Source of the DNA: Serripes groenlandicus
Taxonomy: Eukaryota > Mollusca > Bivalvia > Cardiida > Cardiidae
Assembly (NCBI GenBank): GCA_031761405.1
Contig: JASEVX010000006.1
Span: forward strand, 25,212,302-25,276,301
DNA: 64,000 bases
Direction of reading: 5' to 3'
The notes under the pieces were generated by a model that saw only the letters and a list, made by a program, of their open reading frames with translations, searched no databases and was not told the DNA's origin. The position numbers and the translations under genes were made by a program. This document shows positions 31,171-41,757 of this stretch, piece after piece (the first letter of the stretch is position 1; each line of letters opens with the position of its first letter).

Positions 31171-31298
31171 ATACATTTTGATTAGCATTATTCTGATGGG
31201 CTTAATAGTCTTTGTAAGTGACCTAGCTGTGAAGAATGATGTGTGGTGTACTGATGCTGAAACAAAACACAGGTTAGGGCCGCCATGAAATACCTGAA

Positions 31299-31636
31299 AA
31301 TACCGTTTATCACTTTCCCTCAAGCTTTCTGACGCCTCTGCAGTAGACGGCTTTTTGAAAACATAGTGACAAAAGCAGAAATTGTACAAAACATGCAATT
31401 TCTCCTTTTGCCACAATGTTTTCCACTTTTTGTCATCAGTTCATGAATTATTCATGAAATAGACGCTTTCTGACGCCTCTGCAGCTCAAAACGAGCAATT
31501 TCTCCTTTTGCCACAATGTTTTCCACTTTAATATAGTCATAGGTTATCCATTCAATTATAGAGATTTTCTATGTTTTGACAAAATATGTTCAAAGTAGTC
31601 TGCTGCAGAATTGTCGTATGAGGGAAGCTTGGGTTA
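31299..31636 (+). mobile_element. TM composite, F type with internal duplication (338 bp)
   Basis: The first pass runs to TTTTCCACTTTTTGTCATCA, then the segment AGACGCTTTCTGACGCCTCT...GCTCAAAACGAGC restarts and continues to the right end GGGTTAA. Confidence 0.82.
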
Positions 31637-31732
31637 AATACTGTTTTAAAACTCCAATCAATCAATCAATTGAATAACATTTGGGAATGATGTTCTACAC
31701 CACATGAAAGTACATGAAAGTACAATTGCAAT

Positions 31733-31936
31733 TTATCCCTTTCACACAAACAACAAATCTGCAACAGACGAATTTTAAAACATCTAAACAAAAATTGGAA
31801 ATTCTCTATTGCAGAAACGTGTATTCATTTAATAGAGTTGAAAATATTGTGGCAAATGAAGAAATTGTTCATTATGAGCAATTTCTTCTTTTGCCACAGT
31901 GTTTATTCAAAAAGCGCTGTATGCGGGAAAGAGTTA
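31733..31936. mobile_element. TM MITE, older subfamily
   Basis: TTATCCCTTTCACACAAACA to GCGGGAAAGAGTTAA; core GAAATTGTTCATTATGAGCA. Confidence 0.72.
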
Positions 31937-32079
31937 AGCAGCTAGGTAGACTAAGATCGGTCTATATGTTCAAGCAGTATTATCTTGCTCTTCATTGTTT
32001 ACTTCTTGCCTATCTATAATATTTCAAAAAAACTAGTTCATTAACCATCCCTCTCCAAGCTGCAGACACATATACCTAT

Positions 32080-32370
32080 GATTAGCGTCGGGAACTTGAA
32101 ACCGGGTGTCCCGGGTTAGATCCCCAGTCGCGGCACGATGGTCATGGTGGAGTGCTCTTGGGCAAGGCACATTTTCTAGCCTAGTACTGGTTTGTTTACC
32201 CAGTGAACTGTCGCCTTGATATAATTGAAATAATGTTGAAAGCGGCATAAAACCCCAATAAATAAATAAAAAAAGTTTGTTTACCCAGGGATAATGAATA
32301 AGTGAACTTTTGCCGTGATATAACTGAAATAATGTTGAAAGCGGCGTAAAACCCCAATTAAACAAATTAA
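32080..32370 (+). mobile_element. tRNA-derived SINE with doubled tail
   Basis: Head GATTAGCGTCGGGAACTTGA, B-box-like GGGTTAGATCCCC, body as in 18443-18675, tail GCCTTGATATAATTGAAATA, TTGAAAGCGGCATAAAACCC and (AATA)n. A second copy of the last ~90 bp follows (GCCGTGATATAACTGAAATA) and ends near 32370. Confidence 0.82.
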
Positions 32371-32371
32371 A

Positions 32372-32530
32372 CAGATGCCTATAAAGCAGAAGACTTTTGA
32401 AATCATCGCAACAAAAGGAGAAATTTCTACTCAGACCAATAAGTATACTTTCATTTATGGAGTTAAATTTCAATATGTGTGTCTAGATGTCGTCCGCTGC
32501 AGATTTGTTGAATGTGAGAGAAGGGTTCAC
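32372..32530. repeat. Decayed TM copy
   Basis: GCAGAAGACTTTTGAAATCA, AACAAAAGGAGAAATTTCTA, right end GTGAGAGAAGGGTT. Confidence 0.5.
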
Positions 32531-33601
32531 AAGTAATAACTTATTAAAATTCAAACAGATGATAACTGTAGCAGGAATTCAGAGGGATAAGTGTTATTAT
32601 TAGTCACCGGGCAGAAGCCCGCGACTTCTATTTTTAATAGGTTTTCTAAAATCACATGGGAGGGGGGATTATTATTAGAAAAAAACACATTTAGATGTCT
32701 TGAACATATTACAATTGTGTTTGTTTAAAAACACTAAGTAATGACACATCTAAAATGAAATAAATATTCCGATGTTTTAGGTATTTTCAGTTTCTTTATT
32801 TTGACTCGCATTTATGTTTTTTTGTTTTATTTACGAAGACAAAAAGTCCCTATTAGCTAGACTGGTATACTTTATTTTACACTATATACTACATGTAATC
32901 AAAAGGCGATAACTACACACCTTTACGTCGCAGTCTAATTTGTTTACTTACGCGCACCTGCGTGACTCGCGAATACCAACTGCGTAGATCAATCTCCTTT
33001 GCAGAGAGCCGCTCTTTACACTCACTTACAAATAGTAAATTATAGGTGATTTAAAATGTTTATTTGGTTCGAAACAAATGAAGAAAAGAACAAACCGAGA
33101 AAAAATGGTTTTAATGGAAAAATGACTTTGAACGAACACTCTCTGCCTATAAAGAGAGTTTCAAGAACGACACCTCTGCGAATAAGAAATAATCGGGTCT
33201 TTCGTACAAAATTATTTCGTCCTTGACAATTTTAAATGTGTCATTAATAATTCCCTAAAGGCATATTGCTTCCGATCTGCATAATGTTATGCATCATTGA
33301 CACAAGGGCGCTCATCATAATATAATTTTAAAACATGAGTAGTTTGTTATTTTCATTATAAAAAAGGAAGGAAAGAATTAAAATAAATTAACATGTTGTA
33401 GGGCTAAGTTTATGTTCGAAATTAAGTTTAAATTATACAACAATTTCAATGAGGTTTAACTGTTTAGTTGATATTATATTTCGAAGGTGGTCTAATTTAT
33501 AAATATTGGACTACATTTCAACATTTGTTAAAGTATGATATAATTAGGATGCCAAGCTAATATCATTTTGAGAAAAAGAGAAAACTCATGTCTTCAGCGA
33601 T
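32531..33601. other. ~1 kb without recognised gene or repeat
   Basis: AT-rich. A small foldback CGGGCAGAAGCCCG occurs near 32607. No reading frame of note. Confidence 0.45.
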
Positions 33602-33678
33602 TTAACCCTTATCTCATTGTTTTAAAAGTAGATTGCTGCAAAGGTGTCCACTGTTGACATTAAAAGAGGAAAGGTAAA
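33602..33678. repeat. Decayed short TM derivative
   Basis: TTTAACCCTTATCTCATTGT to AAGAGGAAAGGTAAA. Confidence 0.4.
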
Positions 33679-33963
33679 ATGACGTGCTATTGCATGCAAA
33701 TCCTAATTTGTCTGTTTTGTGGTTTTATTGAAATATAATAATATTCAAATATTCTGACAAACATCTTGAAAAGTGTATGTGGAATTCACAAATCTTATAA
33801 TTATTCCTTAATGAAAGCACTGTATACATACTAAGACTAATGATTGGCAAGATTACTCATTTCCATTACTGTTTATGATCAATAATTAGTTGGTTGTGTG
33901 TATGGTCAACCTACTTTAAAATGGAGATTGATCATAAACAATGAAAGGCTTCAATTATCATTC

Positions 33964-34089
33964 GCACATTTTCTAGCCTAGTACTGGTTTGTTTACCCAG
34001 GGATCATTAATAAGTGAACTGTCGCCGTGATATAACTGAAATAATGTTGAAAGCGGCGTAAAACACCAATAAATAAATAAATAAATAAA
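33964..34089 (+). mobile_element. 5'-truncated SINE with 14-bp target duplication
   Basis: TTCAATTATCATTC at 33950-33963 and 34090-34103 flank the 3' half of the SINE: TTTTCTAGCCTAGTACTGGT, GCCGTGATATAACTGAAATA, (AAAT)n. Classic truncation at the 5' side. Confidence 0.9.
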
Positions 34090-34279
34090 TTCAATTATCA
34101 TTCACTTCGTTGACAAAACAATGCAAGTTATGATACATTTTCACTTGACCCCACCCCTGATGTTCCAATATGCCCCTCAGTTGATAACTGTTTATTCAAC
34201 TACTATAATGTTAGTGTTATGCATAACTGCACTATGGATATCCGGCGACATTGATGCGTTGCATCAACTTTCTCTTGTA

Positions 34280-34367
34280 GCTCATTATATATAGATGTTT
34301 TCAGTGCTTTTGCCTATACATTGTATATAAAGTTTTCTGCTGCATATTTGTTGTATGTAGGAGTTCA
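34280..34367. repeat. TM right-end fragment
   Basis: ATATATAGATGTTTTCAGTG, TTTTCTGCTGCATATTTGTT. Confidence 0.45.
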
Positions 34368-34604
34368 TTAACCCTTTCCCACATACAGCAAATCTGCAGC
34401 AGATGACTTTATATACATATAGGCAAAAACAAAGAAAACATCTATAAATGAAGGTTAATTAAATTACTGAAAAAAGCTGAAAACCTTGTGGCAAAGGGAG
34501 CAAATTTGCTCATTATGAGCATTTTCTCCTGTTGCCACAAGGTTTTCAAAAGACATCTGCTGTAGAGGCGCCAGAAAGCGTCTAAATGTGGGAAAGTGTT
34601 TTAA
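34368..34604. mobile_element. TM MITE, older subfamily
   Basis: TTAACCCTTTCCCACATACA to GTGGGAAAGTGTTTTAA; palindrome AATTTGCTCATTATGAGCAT. Confidence 0.75.
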
Positions 34605-34665
34605 AAGAAAAATGCGTAAGAAGCAAAACTGAAAAAAGGCAAAATCATTGAGGCAAAAAATATTT

Positions 34666-34870
34666 TTAACCCTTTCCCTCATACGGCAATTCTGCAGCAG
34701 ACGACTTTGAACGTATTTTGTCAAAAAATAGAAAATCTCCATAATTGAATGGATAACCTATGACAAAAAGTGGTAAACATTGTGGCAAAAGGAGAAATTG
34801 CATGTTTTGTGCAATTTCTTCTTTTTTTACTATGTTTTCAAAAAGGCGTCTACATGAGGGAAAGGGTTAT
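34666..34870 (-). mobile_element. TM MITE, R copy with right-side deletion
   Basis: TTAACCCTTTCCCTCATACG to ATGAGGGAAAGGGTTAT; 205 bp, lacking GTCTGCTGCAGAGGCGTCAG. Confidence 0.85.
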
Positions 34871-34976
34871 AGGACTGAACTGTTTGGTGTTCGTCACCAT
34901 TTCTTGTATTACTCATTTAAGTCCTATGAGGGTTCTCATACAAATTGCCTCTGTTAGGGAATAAAGTTGGGCATCC

Positions 34977-35183
34977 TTAACCCTTTCCCACATACAAAAG
35001 ATGACTTTGAAAACATTTACTCAAAAATATTACTCTGAACTCTTTATAGATGAAAGAACAACTCTTGAACCAAGTTGAAAACATTGTGGGCAAAAGTACA
35101 AAAATTGCTCATTATGAACTATTTCTACTTTTGTCAAAATGTTTTTAAAAGTCGTCTTATAACTCTGCCAGAGGTGTCAGAAA
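34977..35183. mobile_element. TM MITE, older copy, right end replaced
   Basis: TTAACCCTTTCCCACATACA to GAGGTGTCAGAAAGCG, where a foldback-element half begins. Confidence 0.7.
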
Positions 35184-35285
35184 GCGAGACGATTCTTTTG
35201 AGTACCCACAACACAGGTTTTAGACGAATAATAAGAGAAATATTGTGGGGAAAAGACCTGTTCACTCCCTCCTATCTAGTCCTCT
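35184..35285. repeat. Foldback element, right half
   Basis: GAGACGATTCTTTTGAGTAC, CCACAACACAGGTTTTAGAC, AATAATAAGAGAAATATTGT, GACCTGTTCACTCCCTCC. Right half of the element at 35697-35835; the left arm is absent. Confidence 0.75.
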
Positions 35286-35446
35286 GTAAAGCTGATGATT
35301 ATTATTGTGATAAGGTAATAATTATTACCAGCCATGTTATAAGCAAGTCATTGTTTATTGTGATATATATCAATGTTGTCATGCAAAACTGTTTTAAGTT
35401 GAAACTACAACAGAGCTCTAGATAAGGCCTGCGTTTTGCATGTTTC

Positions 35447-35676
35447 TTAACCCTTTCCCTCATATAGACGCTTTCTGACGCCTCTGCAGCAAACAGCTTT
35501 TTGAAAACATAGTGACAAAAGAAGAAATTGCACAAAATGTGCAATTTCTCCTTTTGTCACAATGTTTTCCACTTTTTGTCATAGGTTATCCATTCAATTA
35601 TGGAGATTTTCTATGTTTTGACAAAATACGTTCAAAGTTGTCTGCTGCAGAATTGACGTATTAGGGAAAGGGTTAA
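35447..35676 (+). mobile_element. TM MITE, young F copy (230 bp)
   Basis: Full length with TTAA on both sides; stem GCACAAAATGTGC (loop CpG lost). Confidence 0.9.
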
Positions 35677-35696
35677 ATCCTTATTTGACCCTCTAA

Positions 35697-35835
35697 CCCT
35701 ATGTTGTGGTAACTCAAAAGAATCGTCTCAGTGAGACGATTCTTTTGAGTACCCACAACATAGAGTTTGCTTTAATAATAAGAGAGAAATTGTGGGAAAA
35801 AGAGCTGAATACCCCTCCTTATCTGGACCTCTGAC
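35697..35835. repeat. Foldback element, complete (32-bp arms)
   Basis: 35699-35730 and 35732-35763 are inverted copies with a 1-nt spacer and two mismatches; the inner arm CTCAAAAGAATCGTCTCA pairs perfectly. A conserved flank follows: TAATAAGAGAGAAATTGTGG, CTCCTTATCTGGACCTCTG. No terminal repeats or reading frame. Confidence 0.85.
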
Positions 35836-35904
35836 TACAATATCTGTTTACTGCTACGGTAACACAGTTTTGCATTAATTAACCTTCTTCTCAAGACTAA
35901 AAAA

Positions 35905-36058
35905 ATAAAGTAATGGCCGTCCCCACCTATAGGCACTCAGGATTGCGGTGTAAGCATTATGACTGGCTTGCTGGTGTAGGGATAAATGGAGAAGTAGTAA
36001 ACTTACCCAGGAAACACTATTATGTAATTGAAGAATTGTTGAAAATTGCATGAAAGAC
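35905..36058 (+). mobile_element. SINE 3' part
   Basis: TATAGGCACTCAGGATTGCG, GTAAGCATTATGACTGGCTT, GATAAATGGAGAAGTAGTAA, CAGGAAACACTATTATGTAA; parallels 58433-58570. Confidence 0.75.
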
Positions 36059-36059
36059 C

Positions 36060-36611
36060 ATTCAACCATAGAAACATTCTACCCAATATTCAATACTTCG
36101 TTGAAGCCTCAGAAAACGTATTTAAATATGTTCAAACAATACTGATTTGACAATATTGTAAGCAAGGGAGAATTTGCTTGGATTTAGTAATTCCTCCTTT
36201 TCTTACAAATATTTTCAAAAGCTTCATCTGAATCAGAATGGAGTATCCACATGGAGACAAGTGTTGATGCCTGTCCAGCTGATGATTTTGAAAACAGTGT
36301 TGCAAAAGGAGAAATTGCTCATGCTTAAATGGTTGATCTTTCGTTTATACTTATTTTATGTATATGTTTACATCGTTGTCTGCTACAAATTTGTGAAAAT
36401 GTGTTAGTATAATATTCCAAAGGGTAAAGAAATATGGTAGATTTTGTTCAGCTATGCAGAAAACAAGTTAGTCCATAGTGGTTTATTGGTAAATACTTTT
36501 TTCCTGAATGAACATAAATAAGTAAGCCACCTTAATCATGATATATTTCTTGATATTTACAACTCCTGAATGTGAGGGTGTATGGGACTGTGCCAAAATT
36601 CCATAGAGAAT
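36060..36611. repeat. Decayed TM fragments in unassigned DNA
   Basis: 36150-36380 retains GTAAGCAAGGGAGAATTTGC, ATGATTTTGAAAACAGTGTT and GGAGAAATTGCTCATGCTTA. The rest is unrecognised. Confidence 0.4.
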
Positions 36612-36814
36612 AATAACCCTGCTACACAAACAAAAAATCTGCAGCAGATGACTTTGGAAATATGGAAAATCGCAATAATTGAAAGAATTATTATTGAGTA
36701 GAGTTAAAAACATTGTTGCCTCAAGAGTTTAATTGCATGCTCATGGTGGGCAATTTAAATGTTCTCCTTTTGCCACAATATTTTCAAAAGTCATCTTCAG
36801 GTTTGAACGGGTTA
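36612..36814. mobile_element. TM MITE, old copy
   Basis: TAACCCTGCTACACAAACAA to TTGAACGGGTTAA. Confidence 0.55.
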
Positions 36815-36868
36815 ACCTTGGGCATGGAAAAGAGTCATCTGAATTTAAGCAGCTGTCAATAAAAAATA

Positions 36869-37122
36869 TGAGCCATCCCGCGAGAAAACCAACATTGTTG
36901 TCACTGCGTAAAGTATCGACCCGAAACAGTCTAAGCATGCCACGCAGGCTAACCCGGACAGACACTGTTCGCCTCCTGTGGATTATCTGTTTCAGAAATC
37001 ATTACTCTATACCTCTATCCCACTGAGACAGAATGTGTTGGCCCGGATAAGCCTGCGCAGGCTGATCTGGGTTGATACATTACGCAGAGGCCATAATGTT
37101 GGTTTTCTCGCGGGACGGCTCA
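36869..37122. mobile_element. TA-flanked MITE (mariner-like), 254 bp
   Basis: Inverted ends TGAGCCATCCCGCGAGAAAA and TGAGCCGTCCCGCGAGAAAA continue as CCAACATTGT / CCAACATTAT, about 31 bp. TA lies on both sides (36867-36868, 37123-37124). The interior repeats CAGGCTAACCCGGACAGACA and GCAGGCTGATCTGGG-like blocks. No coding capacity. Confidence 0.85.
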
Positions 37123-37346
37123 TAGGTGGACCAATATGATTTGAATGTGCCACAAACTTGATCAAGATTTCTTTTAGAGTTGGTAATGTTATTTGAATTT
37201 CTGTAGCAAGTTCAACATTCCTTCTACGAGTGAAAGGTTAGGTCACTGACATACTTATTTCAAGGTTTGCTGCTTTTGAAAATTATTATCTTCCCACACC
37301 AAAATAAAATGAAGTGAGAAAAACAACATCTGTCAATCCGGGAGTA

Positions 37347-37624
37347 AGTTGAAAACAATTATGGAAAGGAGAAATTGCTTGTCTTATCATTTGATCGTGG
37401 TCTGTCTGTCAAGCGTCAACTTTAAATCTCTGCATGGATGTCTTGTCTCTTGCATGTTCCCCTTTCGATCTTTTCCTACTTGCAGACATTGGCAGTCGAT
37501 TGACGTTTGCCACAATGTTTTCATCTAAATAATTACACTTTTATTTCTAGAGATTTGTCCTCGTTTTGCCTATATGTTTTCAAAGCTGTCTGCTACTGAG
37601 GTATGTTATAAGGGAAAGGGTTAA
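37347..37624. repeat. Decayed TM copy with foreign middle
   Basis: TTGAAAACAATTATGGAAAG, then about 110 bp including GGTCTGTCTGTCAAGCGTCA, then GCCACAATGTTTTCATCTAA and GTTATAAGGGAAAGGGTTAA. Confidence 0.55.
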
Positions 37625-37639
37625 TTTGTTCAAATGCTT

Positions 37640-37921
37640 GTTGTGTCACTTGCGTAGCATGGTAGCACTTAGGGATTACTTTTGTTTTTGTCTGGCGTCT
37701 GTCTGTCTGTCTGTCGTTACACTTTTTCGTCACGTTTTCAAATAACTTTTTTTCTGCTCAAAGGATTACATTGAAACTTCTGACAAATGTTTATATCAAT
37801 GCATGTGATTGGTTCACAAAAGGGGGATAATCCAAATATTTTTTTTATATCAGAGTTATTGCCCCTTTTCTGTCAAAAATTGCCAGGTGACACACGTGCT
37901 CCGGGGAGCACTCCATTCTAG
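37640..37921 (+). mobile_element. GTCY-class element, 'AGCATGGTAGCACTTAGGG' family
   Basis: Left GTAGCATGGTAGCACTTAGG, then GTCTGGCGTCTGTCTGTCTG, one core unit, then the 3' stem-loop GTGCTCCGGGGAGCAC and ATTCTAG|TT. Confidence 0.72.
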
Positions 37922-38032
37922 TTTTCTGCACAACTGGTTGTAAGCCAGGACGTCCACCTCCTATAGGCTGTAATGCCAAGTCAGAGCTCTAGACAAGGTG
38001 CATTGCACATTCCGAAACCCTTATATGACATT

Positions 38033-38259
38033 TTAACCCTTTCCCTCACGACAATTCTGCAGCAGACGACTTTGAACTTATTTTATCAAAAATAGAAAAT
38101 CTCTATAATTGAATGGATAACCTATGACTAAAAGTGGAAAACATTGTGGCAAAAGGAGAAATTGCTCGTTTTGAGCAATTTCTCCTTTTGTGACACTATG
38201 TTTTCAAAAAGCTGTCTGCTGCCGAAGCATCAGAAAGCGTCTATGAGGGAAAGGGTTAA
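38033..38259 (-). mobile_element. TM MITE, young R copy
   Basis: TTAACCCTTTCCCTCACGAC to GAGGGAAAGGGTTAA; stem GCTCGTTTTGAGC. Its right TTAACC runs straight into the foldback element. Confidence 0.87.
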
Positions 38260-38395
38260 CCCTATGTTGTTGGTACTCAAAAGAATTGTCTTGGTAAGAC
38301 GATTAGTTTTGGTACCCTCAACATAGGCTTTGGTTGAGTCATCAAAAATATATGTGGGAAAAGATCGGTTTATACTTGCTTATCTGTTCTTACAA
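38260..38395. repeat. Foldback element, second complete copy
   Basis: 38262-38326: CTATGTTGTTGGTACTCAAA ... TTTTGGTACCCTCAACATAG around TCTTGGTAAGA. More decayed than 35697-35835, same flank (AAGATCGGTTTATACTTGCT). Confidence 0.8.
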
Positions 38396-38493
38396 GCGTT
38401 TGATAACATTTTGTGTTTGACCACCTTGCCAGCCTTAGTCACGTAGTATGTGTCCTTGGGCAATTCATTTGCCATAATCATAACATATACATG

Positions 38494-38698
38494 TGTATCC
38501 CTTTCCCCATTGCAACAAATCTGCAGAAAATCATTTTGGAAACATATTAAGGCACAAGTATGGAAAATCTGTTAAAACTTAAACATAACTATTGAATAGA
38601 GTTGAAAACAATGTGGCAAAAGAAGAAATTACTTATGATAAATTTTAATTTTTTTGCAAAAATGTTTTCAAAACTCGTCTGCTGGTGGGAATGTTTTT
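38494..38698. mobile_element. TM MITE, old copy
   Basis: TATCCCTTTCCCCATTGCAA to CGTCTGCTGGTGGGAAT. Confidence 0.6.
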
Positions 38699-38744
38699 TA
38701 CAAAACATCCCTATAGCTTATATACATGAAAAAATGATAGAAAA

Positions 38745-38954
38745 TTAACCCTTTCTCACATACAACAAATCTGCAGTACTGCGACTTTGAAAACTGAAGG
38801 CAAAAATTTGAAAACTATCCATTAATGAAAATAAAATCGAGACATTGTTGCAAAACAAATGAAAAGGTGAAATTGATCATTACATGTATTAGCAATATCT
38901 CCTTTTGCCAGAATATTTTCAAAAGTCTTCTGCTGCAGAGGTTTCCTTTTCTTT
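38745..38954. mobile_element. TM MITE, old copy
   Basis: TTAACCCTTTCTCACATACA to TCTGCTGCAGAGGTTTCC; abuts the next copy. Confidence 0.65.
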
Positions 38955-39141
38955 ACCCTTTTCCACCACTTGCAGACACATTTGCAGCAGATGACTTTTG
39001 AAGGCAATTATTTTAGCAAAGGGAAATAGCTTTCTCATAATAAGCAAATAAAAACAAGAGATACTTTCATGTTTTCATAGTTTTACCTAAGTGATTTTAA
39101 ATTTGTCTGCTGTTGCTTTGTTGTATGTGGGAAAGGGTTAA
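38953..39141. mobile_element. TM MITE, old copy
   Basis: CTTTACCCTTTTCCACCACT to GTGGGAAAGGGTTAA. Confidence 0.65.
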
Positions 39142-39166
39142 ACCGGAAATAAATGCAAAAAGATCT

Positions 39167-39390
39167 TTAACCCTTTCCCTCATACGACAATTCTGCAGCA
39201 GGCGACTTTGAACATATTTTGTCAAAAAATAGAAAATCTCTATAATTGAATGGATAACCTATGACTAAAAGTAGGAAACATTGTTGCTCGTTTTGAGCAA
39301 TTTCTTCTTTTGTCACCATAATAGTGTTTTCAAAAAGCAGTCTGGCGAGGCGTCGGAATCTGAAAGCGTCTATATGAGGGAAAGGGTTAA
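39167..39390 (-). mobile_element. TM MITE, R copy
   Basis: TTAACCCTTTCCCTCATACG to GAGGGAAAGGGTTAA; one stem arm is shortened (GTTGCTCGTTTTGAGCAA). Confidence 0.85.
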
Positions 39391-39488
39391 AACTGTATGG
39401 CTCTTTGATGTAAGAATAGAGATGAAAACATTGTGGTTTTCCTTGTTTGCAATGATTTCAAATTTTGTATGTATGAAGTCTTGAGGGT

Positions 39489-39718
39489 TTAACCCTTTCC
39501 CTCATATGGACGCTTTCTGACGCCTTTGCAGCAGACGGCTATTTGAAAACATAGTGACAAAAGAAGAAATTGCACAAAACGTGCAATTTCTCCTTTTGCC
39601 ACAATGTTTTCCACTTTTTGTCATAGGTTATCCATTCAGTTATAGAGATTTTCTATGTTTTGACAAAATACGTTTAAAGTCTTCTGCTGCAGAATTGTGG
39701 TATGAGAGAAAGGGTTAA
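39489..39718 (+). mobile_element. TM MITE, young F copy (230 bp)
   Basis: Full length; TTAA both ends; stem GCACAAAACGTGC. Confidence 0.9.
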
Positions 39719-39854
39719 AGATTTGAAGCAAACACTTGTGAAATGATTTATGGACATTTTCCCAGATAGAGGATAAATTCCAAATAATCATTGTTGGAGA
39801 AAAAAACCTAATCGTTGTTGGTCCACATCAAATGCTACTGCATGTGGGAACTGG

Positions 39855-40019
39855 TTAATCCTTTCCCATATATAAACGCTTTCTGACGCCTCTGCAGCAG
39901 ACAACTTTTGAAAACATTGTGTCAAAAGGAAAAATTGCTCATGATGAGCAATTTCACCTTTTGTCACAATGTTTTAACCTCTATTCTAAAATTAAACCTT
40001 CATTTATAGAGATTTTTAT
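39855..40019 (+). mobile_element. TM MITE, older F-like copy, right end lost
   Basis: TTAATCCTTTCCCATATATA, AACGCTTTCTGACGCCTCTG; palindrome AAATTGCTCATGATGAGCAA; stops at TTATAGAGATTTTTATA. Confidence 0.7.
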
Positions 40020-40249
40020 ACCCCCCTTTCCCTCATACGACAATTCTGCAGCAGACGACTTTGAACATATTTTGTCAAATAATGGAAAATCTCTATAATT
40101 GAATGGATAACCTATGACTAAAAGTGGAAAACATTGTGACAAAAGGAGAAATTGCACGTTTTGTTCAATTTCTTCTTTTGTTACTATGTTTTCAAAAAGC
40201 CATCTGCTGCAGAGGCGTCAGAAAGCGTCTACATGAGGGAAAGGGTTAA
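40020..40249 (-). mobile_element. TM MITE, young R copy upstream of Gemin5 exon b
   Basis: CCCCCTTTCCCTCATACGAC to GAGGGAAAGGGTTAA; left TTAA degenerate (TATA). Lies 170 nt before exon b. Confidence 0.85.
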
Positions 40250-40418
40250 AGACAACCCATGGAAAGAGAACAATTGGTCTTTATTCACAGGTGGTCTTTG
40301 ATTGCAGGGTCATTTATGCAGATCATGAGTAATTGGGAAATTAAAACTGTGGTTGCTATAGACAGGGAATTGCTATACAAAGGTGGTCTTTTAACACATG
40401 TTTGACTGTATATTTCAG

Positions 40419-40566
40419 CATCGTTTGAAACATGGATGTCGGTGTGTGAGGACTACGCATTACAGTTAGAGTCAGACGGACAGTACCACAAGGCTGCCAG
40501 CTACTTTCTAGCCTGCCACAAGGTCTACGAGGCCATCAAACTGTTCAAACGACACAAATTATTCAA
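40419..40566 (+). CDS. GEMIN5: Gemin5 internal exon (exon b)
   Basis: 148-nt exon, acceptor TATATTTCAG, donor GTAAGT. It begins with two bases that complete a codon left by exon a and ends with two bases of the next codon. The product (48 whole codons) contains GQYHKAASYFLACHKVYEAI and ends KLFKRHKLF, a helix-turn-helix TPR-like unit matching Gemin5 (human ...KAASHLLSIHKVYEAVELL). No residues are missing relative to human between exons a and b, so the 32.8 kb intron probably holds no skipped exon. A young R-type TM copy ends 170 nt upstream and an old copy begins about 76 nt downstream. Confidence 0.9.
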
Positions 40567-40642
40567 GTAAGTCTTTTTGTTACCAAGGTATTTTGTATCA
40601 GGCAATTTCGGGTCTCGTGGCATCTCCATTTTGATATCCATG

Positions 40643-40846
40643 AACCCTTCCCACATACAGATTTTGACGCATTTGCAGCTGACAACTTTGAAAACATTAT
40701 GGCAAGATAGGAAAATTTGCCACAATGTTACCAACTCTTTTCAATTTATAACTTTAATTTCATAAAATAAAAATATTTTCAATGATTTTTGCTTTTTGTT
40801 TTCAAAGTCATCTGCTGCAGATTTGTTATAAATTGAAAAAGGTTCA
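40643..40846. mobile_element. TM MITE, old copy
   Basis: TGAACCCTTCCCACATACAG to TTATAAATTGAAAAAGGTT; starts 76 nt after exon b. Confidence 0.6.
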
Positions 40847-40984
40847 AGGTGCATAAAGTTGTAATTACATGTAGTTGGAATACACTTTCAGAATTTTGTC
40901 AAACTTTTCTCAGGCAACCAACCACCCAGTAGAGAGTCAAAGCATGTGTGTGATTGTATCTAGTGTTATACTTGTATAGTGGAA

Positions 40985-41757
40985 GACCCTGGTTAGACTG
41001 TGCAGTATTCACTGTGTGAAAGTGGGTTATATTTTATAGTGAAGACCTTGGTTAGACTGTGCAGTCTTCACTGTAGAAAAAATAGGTTATATTATAGTGA
41101 TGACCCTAGTTAGACTGCAGTCTTTACTATAGAAAAATAGGTTATATTGTAGTGAAGACCTTGGTTAGACGGCAGTCTTCACTGTGCGGAAATGGGTTAT
41201 ATTATAGTGATGACCCTGGTTAGACTGTGCAGTCTTCACTGTATGAAATGGGTTATATTATAGTGAAGACCTTGGTTAGACTGTGCAGTCTTCCTGTAGA
41301 AAAAAAGGTTATATTATAGTGAAGACCTTGGTTAGACTGTGCAGTCTTCCTGTAGAAAAAAAGGTTATATTATAGTGAAGACCTTGGTTAGACTGTGCAG
41401 TCTTCACTGTAGAAAAATAGGTTATATTGTAGTGAAGACCTTGGTTAGACTGTGCAGTCTTCACTGTAGAAAAAAAGGTTATATTATAGTGATGACCCTG
41501 GTTAGACTGCAGTCTTTACTATAGAAAAATAGGTTATATTGTAGTGAAGACCTTGGTTAGACTGCAGTCTTTTTTAGAAAAATAGGTTATATTGTAGTCT
41601 TCACTGTGTGGAAATGGGTTTTATTATAGTGATGACCCTGGTTAGACTGTGCAGTCTTCGCTGTATGAAATGGGTTATATTATAGTGATACCCTGGTTAG
41701 ACTGTGCAGTCTTCACTGTAGAAAAATAGGTTATATTATAGTGATGACCTTGGTTAG
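40985..41757. repeat. 57-bp satellite, left block (~13.5 units)
   Basis: Unit GGTTAGACTGTGCAGTCTTC, ACTGTAGAAAAATAGGTTAT, ATTATAGTGAAGACCTT (57 bp) with small indels. The unit contains the 6-bp-arm palindrome AGACTGTGCAGTCT. It starts 418 nt after Gemin5 exon b. The frame 41339-41524 is a satellite artefact. Confidence 0.92.

Larger units (their letters stand above)
7640..40418 (+). other. Gemin5 giant intron (~32.8 kb)
   Basis: Bounded by GTAAGC at 7640 and ATTTCAG before 40419. The encoded protein is continuous with the family across it, so it is inferred to be a single intron. It contains about 35 TM copies, several GTCY-class elements, a 4 kb hAT element, SINEs and satellites, all listed separately. 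Confidence 0.8.

Noticed and set aside
32600..32640. Foldback CGGGCAGAAGCCCG as a possible element end
   Set aside because: No partner end, tandem core or target duplication found in the following kilobase.
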